From Heliocidaris erythrogramma (Eukaryota; Echinodermata; Echinoidea; Camarodonta; Echinometridae), in the NCBI GenBank assembly GCA_025617745.1, contig CM046870.1, forward strand, positions 7,628,303 to 7,692,302: DNA of 64,000 bases, written 5' to 3'. Of this stretch, positions 14,501-22,834 are shown piece after piece; positions within the stretch are counted from its first letter, which is position 1, and each line of letters begins with the position of its first letter. The position numbers were made by a program, and so were the translations under genes. Under the pieces are notes generated by a model. It was not told the DNA's origin and did no database searches. It worked only from the letters and a program-made list of their open reading frames with translations.

Positions 14501-14802
14501 ATCGGTTAAAACAACAGACTTGAAAAAACAGGTAAAGGGATGAGCAAAGGCATATGTGTCGAGGGTTGCGGAAGTAAATCAACATAAAAAAATTAAATAA
14601 ATAAAGGTGAGGGTGTATAGTTTCATGTCTATACTTTGCAAGATTTGTATGAGTTGTCTGAAGTACATCATTCATCTCTTATTCTCTTATTACATCTGTC
14701 AGGCATAATGAACAATACACAGTGATAATATCGTTTTACTGTTTTATTACCTGCGTTAGTCGCCAGTAGCAGTATAAACACCAGTATCAAATCACGGTTC
14801 AT
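114..14802 (-). CDS. Secreted HYR/sushi repeat protein, minus-strand paralogue (5' part, 11 exons visible)
   Basis: Coding exons in transcript order: 14751-14802, 13013-13060, 11385-11511, 10709-10827, 9816-10001, 9310-9489, 3961-4215, 3378-3563, 1801-1989, 1178-1372, 114-314. They join into one open frame of about 579 codons. It encodes a signal peptide, an Arg5/Pro7 stretch, HYR1, CCP1, CCP2, HYR2 and CCP3 to CCP6, then leaves the window. Exon borders are phase 1 except inside HYR1, so modules can be added or lost without frame damage. The sushi domains have the usual four cysteines and a Trp near the fourth; the HYR domains show the TPP...CP start and a GN...C.F end. Sites of the N-x-S/T type occur in CCP3 to CCP6. 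Established knowledge: such modules mediate extracellular adhesion or complement-type recognition. The specific function is unknown. The gene matches the plus-strand gene exon for exon. Confidence 0.88.
315..1177 (-). other. Minus gene intron 10
   Basis: Intron between CCP5 and CCP6 on the minus strand, 315-1177. AT-rich. Overlapping open frames of about 90 codons occur on both strands but have no recognizable domain. No repeat was recognized. Confidence 0.6.
1178..1372 (-). CDS. Minus gene exon 10: sushi domain CCP5
   Basis: 195 bases, the same length as 50324-50518 in the plus gene; phase 1-1, acceptor ctacccag, donor gtgagc. Begins VINCTKPTLTTG, contains YGSYCTFTCAHGYYI and ends GSWNQSAPSC. 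Cysteines and Trp complete the CCP pattern. Confidence 0.88.
1801..1989 (-). CDS. Minus gene exon 9: sushi domain CCP4
   Basis: 189 bases, phase 1-1, acceptor tgttcag, donor gtatgt. Begins VLKCHNVSAPSNGEVVG, continues YGSTCRFNCNEGYAI and ends YWEGSIPYC. The counterpart 49754-49948 shares C.AQPGS before the Trp. One NVS site. Confidence 0.88.
1990..3377 (-). other. Minus gene intron 8
   Basis: Intron between CCP3 and CCP4. It contains a G13 run near 2790 and a less AT-rich stretch (2900-3330) with a 100-codon open frame that matches no family I know. No exon-like sushi or HYR signature was found on either strand. Confidence 0.5.
3378..3563 (-). CDS. Minus gene exon 8: sushi domain CCP3
   Basis: 186 bases, phase 1-1, acceptor tatgcag, donor gtaag. 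Shows VLMSCPDGTIRGSVCIFSC and ends GLWSHPTPSCQ. The counterpart at 48635-48820 is the same length and shares the CP(D/N)G.IRGSVC.FSC core, the clearest local match between the two genes. One N-x-S site (NTS). Confidence 0.88.
3961..4215 (-). CDS. Minus gene exon 7: HYR2 domain, with GC donor
   Basis: 255 bases, a whole HYR domain in one exon, phase 1-1. Begins DITPPTFVGCPASETVY, has VVQWVEP in the middle and ends AGNQALTCTFSITVEG. The 5' splice site is GAAG followed by gcaagg: a GC-AG intron, with an otherwise good consensus and no usable GT nearby. The plus gene has HYR2 as one exon at 48073-48324 with a normal GT donor. Confidence 0.87.
5208..5250. repeat. Microsatellite (TGA)n then (TG)n
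   Basis: Uninterrupted TGA units followed by TG units inside the dispersed repeat. Confidence 0.9.
5365..5970 (+). mobile_element. 3' end of an L2/CR1-like non-LTR retrotransposon
   Basis: Near 5565-5700 the frame reads DYYMNCYPKTMNDWKKLP and then a degenerate FKK.LNNHLNP. This is the usual C-terminal ending of L2/CR1/RTE-type polyproteins (WN.LP ... F...L). It is followed by a 3' UTR and a tail of repeated AATCA units at 5935-5967. It interrupts an older repeat copy, so the insertion point is visible. It is 5'-truncated and not functional. Confidence 0.6.
6712..6742. repeat. Microsatellite (TG)n
   Basis: About 14 TG units. It occupies the position equivalent to 5231-5250 in the related repeat copy. 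Confidence 0.9.
7385..7450. repeat. Compound microsatellite (TA)n(GA)n
   Basis: A TA-rich run passes directly into about 12 GA units. The open frames across it on both strands are low-complexity artefacts. Confidence 0.9.
8203..8275. repeat. Microsatellite (AAT)n/(AAC)n
   Basis: AAT units with a few AAC variants. Confidence 0.9.
8426..8660 (-). repeat. (AAT)n tail plus truncated tRNA-derived SINE
   Basis: A 120-base AAT array (8426-8547) is followed by a block containing ctccctgagggccctg and accccggctttcg. These are the 3' body words of the SINE family seen at 13443, 24142 and 39275. The AAT array is probably that SINE's expanded tail, so this copy lies on the minus strand and is cut before its tRNA head. 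Confidence 0.6.
9310..9489 (-). CDS. Minus gene exon 6: sushi domain CCP2
   Basis: 180 bases, phase 1-1. Begins IICSPTLASPADG, contains VCSYNCHSGYTL and ends GWSGTTAQC, then a gtatta donor. The acceptor attcaag is preceded by only a short T run, so it is weak, but it is the only one keeping frame and phase. Orthologous by order to 41211-41393 of the plus gene. Confidence 0.85.
9816..10001 (-). CDS. Minus gene exon 5: sushi domain CCP1
   Basis: 186 bases, phase 1-1, acceptor atatgcag, donor gtaag. Begins VIRCSTLSPPANG, has the central CQSSCNTGYLL and ends WSGSTVSC. Cysteine spacing and the Trp are those of a complete CCP module. It is closest to CCP1 of the plus gene (RCST/KCST start) and has one extra cysteine. 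Confidence 0.88.
10709..10827 (-). CDS. Minus gene exon 4: HYR1, second half
   Basis: Reads RISGAAPGSQFSEG, then HTITYRAVDTSGNTRTCSF, and ends VVG: the PGS.F..G, Y.A.D..GN and C.F signatures of the C-terminal half of an HYR domain. In-frame joining uses the acceptor ending caagacag (phase 2), four bases inside a competing caag. Ends in phase 1 at gtatgt. Confidence 0.8.
10909..11084. mobile_element. PIF/Harbinger-type MITE copy 1, TTA target duplication
   Basis: 176 bp with terminal inverted repeats TGGGGTGTTGCAAGAAAGTT at both ends, flanked on both sides by TTA (10906-10908 and 11085-11087). Three-base TWA duplications are the hallmark of PIF/Harbinger. It has no coding capacity and lies in the HYR1 intron of the minus gene. 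Copies 2 and 3 are at 23661 and 44583. Confidence 0.88.
11385..11511 (-). CDS. Minus gene exon 3: HYR1, first half
   Basis: Starts in phase 1 after cgtcag with DTTPPTLHNCP, the typical HYR entry, and passes through VIWTEP. The donor is acgtaag in phase 2. It joins 10709-10827 to give exactly 82 codons, the same length as HYR1 of the plus gene. A 176-bp Harbinger-type MITE sits in the intron between the halves. Confidence 0.82.
11512..13012 (-). other. Minus gene intron 2
   Basis: Intron between the Arg/Pro exon and HYR1. Two short open frames on the plus strand (12461-12901) and one on the minus strand have no recognizable domain. Mostly unique-looking AT-rich sequence. Confidence 0.55.
13013..13060 (-). 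CDS. Minus gene exon 2: Arg5/Pro7 linker
   Basis: A 48-base phase 1-1 exon between a catgtag acceptor and a gtacgt donor. With the split codon it reads DAWRRRRRSPPPPPPP. The plus gene has the counterpart at 31644-31697. The polybasic run sits just after the predicted signal peptide cleavage site. It could be a proprotein convertase site or a heparin/polyanion-binding patch; either is inference. The proline run would act as a stiff spacer before HYR1. Confidence 0.82.
13443..13695 (+). repeat. tRNA-derived SINE, plus orientation
   Basis: The head carries Pol III promoter words: box A-like tggtctagtggataagg near 13454 and box B-like gggttcgaatgcc near 13494. The body then reads ctttgggcaagacattaatc and gctaaagccggggtaataac, and it ends in TTATCATTATCA. 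The same body occurs in reverse at 24142-24408 and 39275-39526. Located in intron 1 of the minus gene. Confidence 0.75.
13850..14042 (+). mobile_element. Probable non-LTR retrotransposon 3' UTR fragment
   Basis: A 3' UTR-like block ends at ggaaataaatgtcattaaat with an ATTGA-type tail near 14030-14040, resembling the short-repeat tails of L2/CR1-type elements. No coding part is visible. The call rests only on the style of the 3' end. Confidence 0.35.
14751..14802 (-). CDS. Minus gene exon 1: start codon and signal peptide
   Basis: Reads MNRDLILVFILLLATNA and ends in phase 1 at a gtaata donor. It has a charged start, a hydrophobic core of about 11 residues and a small-residue cleavage site (TNA then D from the next exon), a standard eukaryotic signal peptide. 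The start is chosen because the equivalent exon of the plus gene (19937-20000) has the same design and the same phase 1 end. An acceptor-like tttctgtag lies about 50 bases upstream on this strand and may end a 5' UTR intron. Confidence 0.8.
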
Positions 14803-14922
14803 TTTACTCCAGAATGCACGAACTCAGCATTGCCAAGTGCTAAAATACCTACAGAAACACAACCAGAAAGGAGATTCATGATGTAATGATTCACGTTACA
14901 TTTTCTGGACATCTAAGAAGAA

Positions 14923-14948
14923 CAGAGCCATTTATATTAATGGCTCTG
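14923..14948. promoter_or_regulatory. Short palindrome containing a TATA-like word upstream of the minus gene
   Basis: Arms CAGAGCCATT and AATGGCTCTG enclose TATATT. It lies about 120 bases upstream of the minus-gene ATG. It could supply a TATA box (taatataaa on the minus strand), or it may simply be a tiny repeat remnant. Confidence 0.3.
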
Positions 14949-14996
14949 AATAGAGCTTTCACTCTTATTTTAATGGAAAATTAAACCAACCAACCA

Positions 14997-15456
14997 ACCT
15001 CAGTCACACCACCAGAAAGACTAAAGGGCTGGTCACATTAGCGATAAGGATAACGATAACGAGATTTTCGGTTAAAGGTACACCCTACTATACGGTGAGT
15101 AGGTGTGAGTACGCTCTTGTCTGTTATCAGTAGGGCAGCTCTGGGGCACGTTTACCTTTAATAAAAATATCTCGTTATCAATATCGTCATCGGACAAATA
15201 TGACCAGCCCTTTAACCGACCGATAACAGAAAAATCTCGGTCATTCGGAGTAATGTAATCTTTCCTTCCATCTATCAGCTTGAGGGCGTTTCATCAAGTG
15301 TCTTGTCGGTGATTTTTACTGACAAATTTGCTCTCAGCCAATCAGATGCAAGGATTTCAGTAGCTTATAACAGTTATTGCCACTTGTCATTGATGACAAG
15401 TTTTATGAGACAGGGCCCTGGTGTCTTCGGTCTCGTCGGTGTGACTGGGGTACTAT
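14997..15456. mobile_element. MITE with CAGTCACACCA ends, carrying a nested MITE
   Basis: The left end cctcagtcacaccaccagaa is inverted at the right as gtcggtgtgactggggta. The same end type delimits 39954-40094. A second palindromic element (15024-15214) sits inside, so this is a nested pair. The right part (15287-15420) also matches 40223-40370. Confidence 0.55.
15024..15214. mobile_element. Palindromic MITE with AAGGGCTGGTCA ends
   Basis: Left end taaagggctggtcacatta and the words ataacgataacgagat are mirrored at the right by atctcgttatcaatatcgtc and atgaccagccctttaa. It has no coding capacity. Confidence 0.7.
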
Positions 15457-15637
15457 ATACGGAGATTATTTTTCTTCTCTTACTATTGCCAAAAATCAGT
15501 TAAGATTGTGTCTACCGGACAAAAAGGGAACGCAGTCAACAAATATAGGAACTTTCTGATTTTTAAAGTCATGATGGCAACGCAATAGGTATTGGTGCAA
15601 GTCGTGTTTAAAATGTTTGGTCTTTCAGTAAAGGATA

Positions 15638-15704
15638 ACACACGAGTAACTGTCCGTTCGTGTGTGAGAATTCTCACCCACGAACGGACAGTTACGAGTT
15701 GTGT
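15638..15704. repeat. Near-perfect hairpin next to the piggyBac-like element
   Basis: Arms cgagtaactgtccgttcgtg and cacgaacggacagttacgag surround a short centre containing gagaattctc. It ends just before the TTAA at 15711. Confidence 0.8.
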
Positions 15705-16054
15705 TATATGATTTAACACCCAGCTCTGACGTCTGTCTATTGTACTTTCACGACATTATTTTCCACGAATGGAGTGATATACATGTTTTTATTAGTAACC
15801 ACATACTGTATTGTTGGAAAGTCAAGCGTAACTGTGTTATGAACCGCGACAAAATGATCACATTCCAAACACAGTACATTTGAATTGAATCACTGCTGCA
15901 TTATACACTTGCCCAGCGATTAACAATAACACGCCATTCGTACAAAATAGTTAAATAAATCAAATGTGAATGGGTTGCATGTATCACGGATCAACTGTTT
16001 CAGTTATTCTCTCATTGGTCAGCGATCAGTTACGTTGTCAAAATTTGAATCAAG

Positions 16055-16228
16055 ATGTTCAGCAGCGATAGTGAAAGCGAACTGTTCCAAACGCAAAATA
16101 CATTCAGGGACTCTGAAATCCATGTTAGTTCAGATGCTATCGTTGAAGATATCTTAAATATGGAGGAGTCAAAGCCATCAACATCAGGTTCCTTTCAACA
16201 TATACAACATGACGCTGAAATGAGACAT
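16055..16228 (+). pseudogene. Orphan acidic N-terminal exon inside the piggyBac-like element
   Basis: An ATG opens MFSSDSESELFQTQNTF and then a Ser/Asp/Glu-rich stretch ending HDAEMRH, with a good gtatgt donor directly after. Acidic, low-complexity N-termini are common in piggyBac-family transposases and derived proteins, and the TTAA ends around it fit. No later exon with a catalytic core is found before 17231, so the source gene appears deleted. Unrelated capture is possible. Confidence 0.4.
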
Positions 16229-16591
16229 AGGTATGTGTTACTTTCATTTTTTTTATTATGTTCCATTTTATCCTGTAAACAGACCCCGAGTAATTTTGAA
16301 TACAGGTTTTAATAGACGAATTCGGAACCTTTGCATCAAGCTAACGATAAAACGATTTTTTTCCTGTCAAGATTCAAAGATGACGTAGCACTCAAAATTG
16401 CTGGCTCTTTATGATGTAATGGTTATGTATTGAAAAAAAAAAAATAGGGTGTGATGGTGGATATTACAATATAGTTTTAATATATGTCCACAAGACCCAT
16501 GCATTACAGTAAAATAATGTATGCATGAAAATTAAGGCGACTGAGCCAATTACACAAATGTTTATTAAGTTGTACCACATTAATGACTCCT

Positions 16592-16800
16592 TTAATAGAC
16601 CTTTTCACAAATGGATTCCAATTTATGGATATTTCTACCAGAAAACCTAGTGACAAGCAATGCCATTCACCTGTTCAAAGTTATTGTGTTTCTTTTATTA
16701 TTTCCATTGTGCATACATAAGTTTTTGCTATATCAGGCAAGCTTTGCCCAGACCTCGGGCAGGCCATAAAATCTGAATACATTTGTGAAATGGTCTATTG
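16592..16800. mobile_element. Small MITE with AATAGACC ends
   Basis: AATAGACCTTTTCACAAATG at the left is mirrored by catttgtgaaatggtctatt at the right, about 209 bp apart. Nested within the piggyBac-like element. Confidence 0.65.
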
Positions 16801-18050
16801 GGTCGATAACCGAGATAAGATTAAAGTTTCTACTAACCTGAATTACGATTTGTCAACCATCTATGATAATAATAGTGATAAAACTGTAGTATTAATTTTT
16901 TTCAGCTATATGTACTCTCCTTTTCATGCCCAACATTGTTTTCTACGAATGGAGTGATAATATTCATAACACGCCATTCGTACTACTCAGTATAACAATT
17001 GTTGCGAATGGCGTGTTATAGCATCACTCCATTTGCGGAAAACAATGAATGTACTCTCCTTTTTATGTACTACATTGTTGTGTACGAATGAAGCGCTGAT
17101 AATCATAACAAGCCGTTTGTACGATTCGCTACAACAATTGTTGCGAAAGGCGCGTTATTACCGATATCACTCCATTCGTTGAAAATAATGTCCTGAAAGT
17201 ACAATAGACAGACGTCAGAGCTGGGTGTTAAGCTGATATATCTGCAGGACTCTGAATCATGAGCAATTCTTGAGCCGAAGCATAACATTTTGAAACTTCA
17301 TGTTAGGCACAACGATTCATTAAAGAAAAAAAATAGTTGGAGTACATTGTAGTTTAAATCATCAACAGCACATAAGTAAACTCTCGTTCACATAACTTGA
17401 AGAGGATTTTTAAGCCATTACACACCCCCCGGCATACCCGTATCCAGCGATGCGACAGTAATATGTGCATCTTTAGTAACACATTAACTTCTTTAAATGA
17501 GTGATTAGGCAGCCCAACCCAAAATTTAGTTGTAGAAGGAACATAAACCTTATCACTCAAAGTATATATTTGTTTAAAACATACTGAAATTATTGACAAA
17601 ACTGAAGTGTTTTCTTCAGCATGTCGTAATTGCCATTATGGGACCAATTTGTTTCTTACACGCTTGTCATTTCAGAGTTCAGAGATCTTTATTTTCCACA
17701 TAATGTCTTTACAATCATTTTGTTAAACAAGAACATATCAAAATTAAGAACAAGAATGTAACAATTCTCTACACAGAACATAATTCATAAAGACTTGGGT
17801 GTGATTTACAGTAATAAAGCAATTGGTATGACCTGAACAAACTAATTAAAGGAAAACATATTTGGAGGGGTCTATTAAGAAAGCAAGGCTTGTAGTTCAC
17901 AGACCCCTGTTTCAGAATGATCATAGTTACAGATTATTAAAAGAAAAGTGCTTACTTTAGCACCATTACCGTAATATGTCCTTTTAAGCGTGAGAGAGGG
18001 GAAAAAGTGGTATAGACAAAAGAGAAGGACACAGTACTGGACAAAAAAAC

Positions 18051-18180
18051 AGTCATCCTTTATTTTTATATATGTCGTGAGGTGGGTTGGATTAGATACC
18101 CAGGGTTGGACCATATTAGGGAACAGAACTTTGGAAGAAAGCTCAGGAACACCAGATCTTGGCTTCTTAGATTTTATTGA
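18051..18180 (+). repeat. 130-bp dispersed repeat, copy 1
   Basis: Near-identical to 20766-20895: both begin agtcatcctttatttttata and end gcttcttagattttattga. A 25-base word starting gaaggacacagtactggaca flanks this copy on both sides (18024-18048 and 18181-18205), looking like a target duplication or local tandem. Confidence 0.8.
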
Positions 18181-18742
18181 GAAGGACACAGTACTGGACA
18201 AAAAATAGACAAAAGCAGAAATAGTGTGAACAAGCGATGATGGGGAAAGGAGAAAAGAATTGGTTAATGTAGCTTATCAACAAGAAAAGTTTATAGTTTT
18301 ACGTTTAAATGTGTTAAATGTGGGGGGGGGGGGGCGATTTTAAAACCGTGTCAAGTGAGTTCCAAAGTTGGGGGTCCAGTACATATGAATGTTTCTTGTA
18401 AAGCAAGCTTTTTCTTTTGTACGTGGGGGATGAAAGAAATTTGACGGCCTGGTTGGACATCTATGAATGTCATGGTTTTTAAGAAACATTACTTTGCACG
18501 ATTGCTTTTGGTAGGAAATTTCTGTCAAGCTGATAGATACAATTTCCAAGACTATAGGAGTATAAATCATATATTTTTAGGGACTTACTTTCAAGGAATA
18601 ATAGGTTGATGCATGTGTGCCTAGTAACTCTCTTTTTTAATGATATACTCTGTTGCTGTTTAGGTTAATGTGTAAACAGGTACCTCAAGCAAAAATACCA
18701 AAGTTTAGTATAGTGATAAAATAAGAGTGTAGTATGGAGGGC

Positions 18743-19135
18743 CTTATTAATGATACCAATGTTTGCCTCGACGTAAATGCACTTAATATAATTTGGAAAG
18801 TCACATATTTATCAACCTTTTTCAAAAATTATAGTCTGAACTGCATTGGCGTAACCAGGGGCCACAAGGGGGCACCCACCCCTTCCCCTGTGCTAAAAGG
18901 AAAATAAAACATCCACGGAACTTAGGGGTCAAGACTTTAACCTTAGTTTATTGATAATACCAACGTTTGCCTCCTCGTAAATGGACTTCTTACAATTTGG
19001 CACATGACATTTTATCAACCTTTTCCATAATTGCAGCCCTAACTGCATTGGCGTAACCAGGGGCCACAAGGGGTCCATCCCCCCTCCCCGTCCATGCGCC
19101 AAAAGAAAAAAAACGCAACTTAGGGGTCAATACTA
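18743..19135 (+). repeat. Two-copy tandem repeat, about 190-200 bp unit
   Basis: Both units run from ttgataatacc/atgataccaatgtttgcct through tggcgtaaccaggggccaca to aacttaggggtcaa. The second unit starts near 18948. The tggcgtaaccaggg word resembles the tggcgtatctaggg word at 30298 and 42804. Confidence 0.75.
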
Positions 19136-19157
19136 ACCCTTTCCCTATGCCCTCTGT

Positions 19158-19186
19158 GTGGGTGTGTGTGTGTGTGTGTGTGTGCG
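19158..19186. repeat. Microsatellite (TG)n
   Basis: About 14 TG units. Confidence 0.9.
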
Positions 19187-19755
19187 TACGTGTATGTGAC
19201 TCTGAGATTTTGAGTGTCAACCCGCACCTTCCCACCCCCTCCAAACCATGTTCAACAGGTCTGGCCTCATTGTTTACTTTGAGTTATTCACGCCTGTAAA
19301 TAATTACATGTTGTTCCTGTAAATAAATTGACACTGAATGAAAAATTAACCAATACATTGATATGAAATGTAACTCCACAACAACACATACATTCTAGAA
19401 AGATATAAATGATTAAATGAACAGACTAAGCATATCTATCATTCATACTCACTGAGATAACCTTTACTTTATGCTTGCTTCTTCATAATTCGTCTGCAAG
19501 GTGCAATGTTACCCTTTTCCCTGAATGCTCCGATGACAGCTACAATCATGTAAAATGGAATCCGTTTATAATAGTTAAAAGTTTTTGAGGAAATAATTGT
19601 TGCTCAGACTTTGTTCAGACCTGAAATATGACGGCCGATTAATATTAAACTAACATCCTAATAGGGCAACTGTCTTTCGTTATGTACCTAATAACCATAT
19701 CACACTCAATACGTCATATGCAAATTAAGGATTTGATTTGACCATGTGATCTTAC

Positions 19756-19798
19756 CACGTGATCTCACCGACGCTTCTCTCTATATATCCTATATTTA
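19756..19798 (+). promoter_or_regulatory. Possible core promoter of the plus gene
   Basis: A CACGTG E-box (19756-19761) and a TATA-like stretch ctatatatcctatatttata (19781-19800) lie about 140-180 bases upstream of the ATG at 19937. That distance fits a short 5' UTR, but no transcript evidence is available. Confidence 0.35.
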
Positions 19799-19936
19799 TA
19801 TCATTAAGTCGTTTCTCATACTCATTGAAAATAGAGACAGAACTTTGTTAGCGTTGGTACCTGTTGAACGCTTAGAGCAAAGACAGCAGTGCAAATCTCC
19901 AGGTGTACTGCCTCGGGGAGTACCAACTAATTTGAG

Positions 19937-20000
19937 ATGGGAAAACTTGCCATTTTGTTGTTGACGTGTGTTTTAGTTGCCTCATTCATCAACAGTGCAG
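19937..20000 (+). CDS. Plus gene exon 1: start codon and signal peptide
   Basis: Reads MGKLAILLLTCVLVASFINS then A, with a hydrophobic core of about 14 residues and cleavage expected after NSA, before D of the next exon. Ends in phase 1 at gtgag. Same architecture as the minus-gene exon 14751-14802. Confidence 0.85.
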
Positions 20001-22787
20001 GTGAGTTCCTGCTCGAGGAATATTTTTTATCGATGTGAAAATCACATTCAATTCAAAATTTAGATTTTTAGCTTAAATTGAAATACATAATTTTTTATTT
20101 TTTCATTATCATATTTTTAATAGATTTTAGCTAATATGTGAATTTATTTCAGTACGTAATATGACAAGTAAATCTTGTATTTATTTTGTGTTAGAATTCC
20201 CTCTGGCTTAATGTTATATATATATATATATATATCTAATGCAAAAGGAAATGAGAGAATAATGGATGCGTAACTTAAATCAAAGTTCCCCAGAGCTTTC
20301 CTCCCTTTTTGAAATTTTTGCAAAGGCTGAAAAAATGTCTCCGCCGGGAATCGAACCCGGGTCGTTGGCTTAAGGCATTGGCGTTCTAAGCCCGGGTTCG
20401 ATTCCCGGCGGAGACATTTTTTCAGCCTTTGCAAAAATTTCAAAAAGGGAGGAAAGCTCTGGGGAACTTTGATTTAAGTTACGCAACCATGTTTCTCTCA
20501 TTTCCTTTCGCATTGTATTTATTTCCAAGAGAGTTGCCAAAGCTGTTGTATATGTTATATATATAAATTCATAATGTTCCACGTATTGGCATAGGCTATC
20601 ATGATATCAAAATAAATGATGACTGAAATGCATTGATTGCCAATTACAGAAATTTTATTCTCCAAATTTTCGGGGGTCCTCCCCCTTCGTCAGGGAAAAC
20701 GTGAAACGTGAGGACCCCCGAAACTTGGAGAATAACATTTCTGTAATTGGCAATCAATGCATTTCAGTCATCCTTTATTTTTATATATGTCGTGGGGTGG
20801 GTTGGATTAGATACCCAGGGTTGTACCATATTATAGAACAGAACTTTGGAAGAAAGCTCAGGAACACCAGATCTTGGCTTCTTAGATTTTATTGAAGGAT
20901 GACAGAAGTAGAGTACAAAAACGAAAAAGACAACAACCCTGCAATAAACAGAGAAAAAGAACAAATGATGAATAACACCATTCCATAACACATTGAATCA
21001 TATGCATCACACAAGTACATAATAAATTGTAAATGTTAAATATGATACAAATTCCACCAATATCTTATAAAACTCAAACATTGCTATTGTAAAGGTACAT
21101 GTATTAATTTCTATCAGTTATCCATATATTGAATTACATGCATTCTCTAGAAACAATTAGATATTTACTTTATCTTCCATCTCTAAATTAATTGTTATCA
21201 AAAATATACAAGCATAGGATATAATTGACACTCTAAACAAAACTTTCCAATAACAATACTAATGCCTACCCAAAGTCAAGAGGCTACTGGTGGTAACCCA
21301 CTACCAACACCATCCAGGATACCAGGATACCAATTCTACTGCTGCGTGATGGAGTTGGATCAACTATAAAGAAAGCAATAAACAATCATAACTACGAGGT
21401 AACCATGGAAATTGTTTTGGATTCCCTAAATAACAAAGAAATTACATTTCTCAATAAGTTTACTCCTTCCAAACAAGAGGAATATCAATCATGATATCAA
21501 ACAACCGATACTAAACTAGTGTTATTTTATTTTGCAAGAATGAATAATCAAATAAGTGGAATCATATTCATTAATTCCCACCGAATTGTGATCAACTCGC
21601 GTAACTCACAATTAAATTGCATATTTCTGTCTATTAAGTTTCCTCAACCATACATTGTCATAGTTTACTCATCTGATAGTACTGCAAATGAAAAAGTACT
21701 TCATTCGGACGAACCAATGGTAGCCACAACCCAAATATGGACATACCCATTAGTTACTCGAATACAGACATACCCATACATAGACTCAGAGTGTACATAC
21801 AAGTTGCAACTGTTTCAATCAATACAATCAAATAAGTGATTTAACTTTTGATAGTTAAAATTAAAGTGCTCTGTTCAGATCATACTCCTAATGAAGTAAG
21901 CATAAAATTTGAGTGTGAGAATCAACATCAGAAACGTTCATATTAACTTCTATATAATGGATAAAGCTTAGGGCATGACTCACCATGGGCGCCGCCATTT
22001 TGAAATACAATGTTTATACATAAACGCCCTCTATGTTGTCTTTTGAATAATCTATTAAATCTTTACGCTTCAATTCACAGAAAGTCATAAATTTTGGATC
22101 TTGTTAAATAATCCAGTATTCTCTACACTGAACATTATTCTTAACGATAATATCTAGCAAAAAGTAAAACGTAAATCAATATTTTTATAATTCATAGGCT
22201 ACTAACCACATCAACTTGAGACAAATTAACTTTCTTTCCTGGATTAAAAGTAAAAACGATTAAATCCAACATTACAATGAGTCGTCTTCATTTCCAATTA
22301 TCCTGAAACTTTAACTATTCAAATAATTACATTTCATTACAACCCTAATTGAGAATAAGATAAAACAGAACTTACATCAGCCCTTCTCCAGACTTGCTTC
22401 GATTGCAGTTCCGACTTGCACCAGAACCGGAACATGCAATAAACCTAAACCTAAAATGCCTTGCAAGCGGTGCAACCACGGAACCACCCTAAGAAAATAT
22501 CACTCCGCTACAGAGTTGTAAAACTGTAAAACAGCCAATATTTCTAAAGAAATACATACTCTTGTTTCAGTCGATGAGAAAATAACAAAATCCTCCAAAT
22601 TCATCAATTACATAATTATGATAAAAAATAATAACCATAGAATTATATTATCATAGCGTACAGACATCGATCATCCCAACTCTATCAAAGTGATTTGGTC
22701 AATCCAAAGAATTCCAACCACCTGTACGCAAATAGCATGCAAATTGAGTCGTTCTTCTCAAGTAAGCTAATCAAAATTCCATTTCCC

Positions 22788-22834
<47 letters not shown>

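Larger units (their letters stand above)
15711..17231. mobile_element. piggyBac-like non-autonomous element with TTAA ends
   Basis: Ends are inverted copies of TTAACACCCAGCTCTGACGT continuing for about 70 bp (15711-15780 and 17163-17231), each starting at TTAA, the piggyBac target. Subterminal inverted motifs (ccattcgtac, gaatggagtgat) recur near 15755-15775, 15925, 16945-17040 and 17165. The interior carries an orphan exon (16055-16228) and a smaller MITE (16592-16800). No DDD transposase core is present. Confidence 0.65.
14803..19936. other. Intergenic region between the head-to-head start codons
   Basis: 5.1 kb separating the two divergent paralogues. It must contain both promoters and 5' UTRs. 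Most of it is mobile DNA: a nested MITE pair (14997-15456), a hairpin (15638-15704), a piggyBac-like element (15711-17231), a 130-bp repeat (18051), a tandem pair (18743-19135) and a TG microsatellite. No conserved gene is seen. Confidence 0.7.

Noticed and set aside
14803-19936. Shared bidirectional promoter for the two genes
   Set aside because: The start codons are 5.1 kb apart with transposons between; separate promoters are more likely.
21519-21839. 106-codon frame in plus-gene intron 1
   Set aside because: AT-rich, no domain, no codon bias or splice signals; chance frame.
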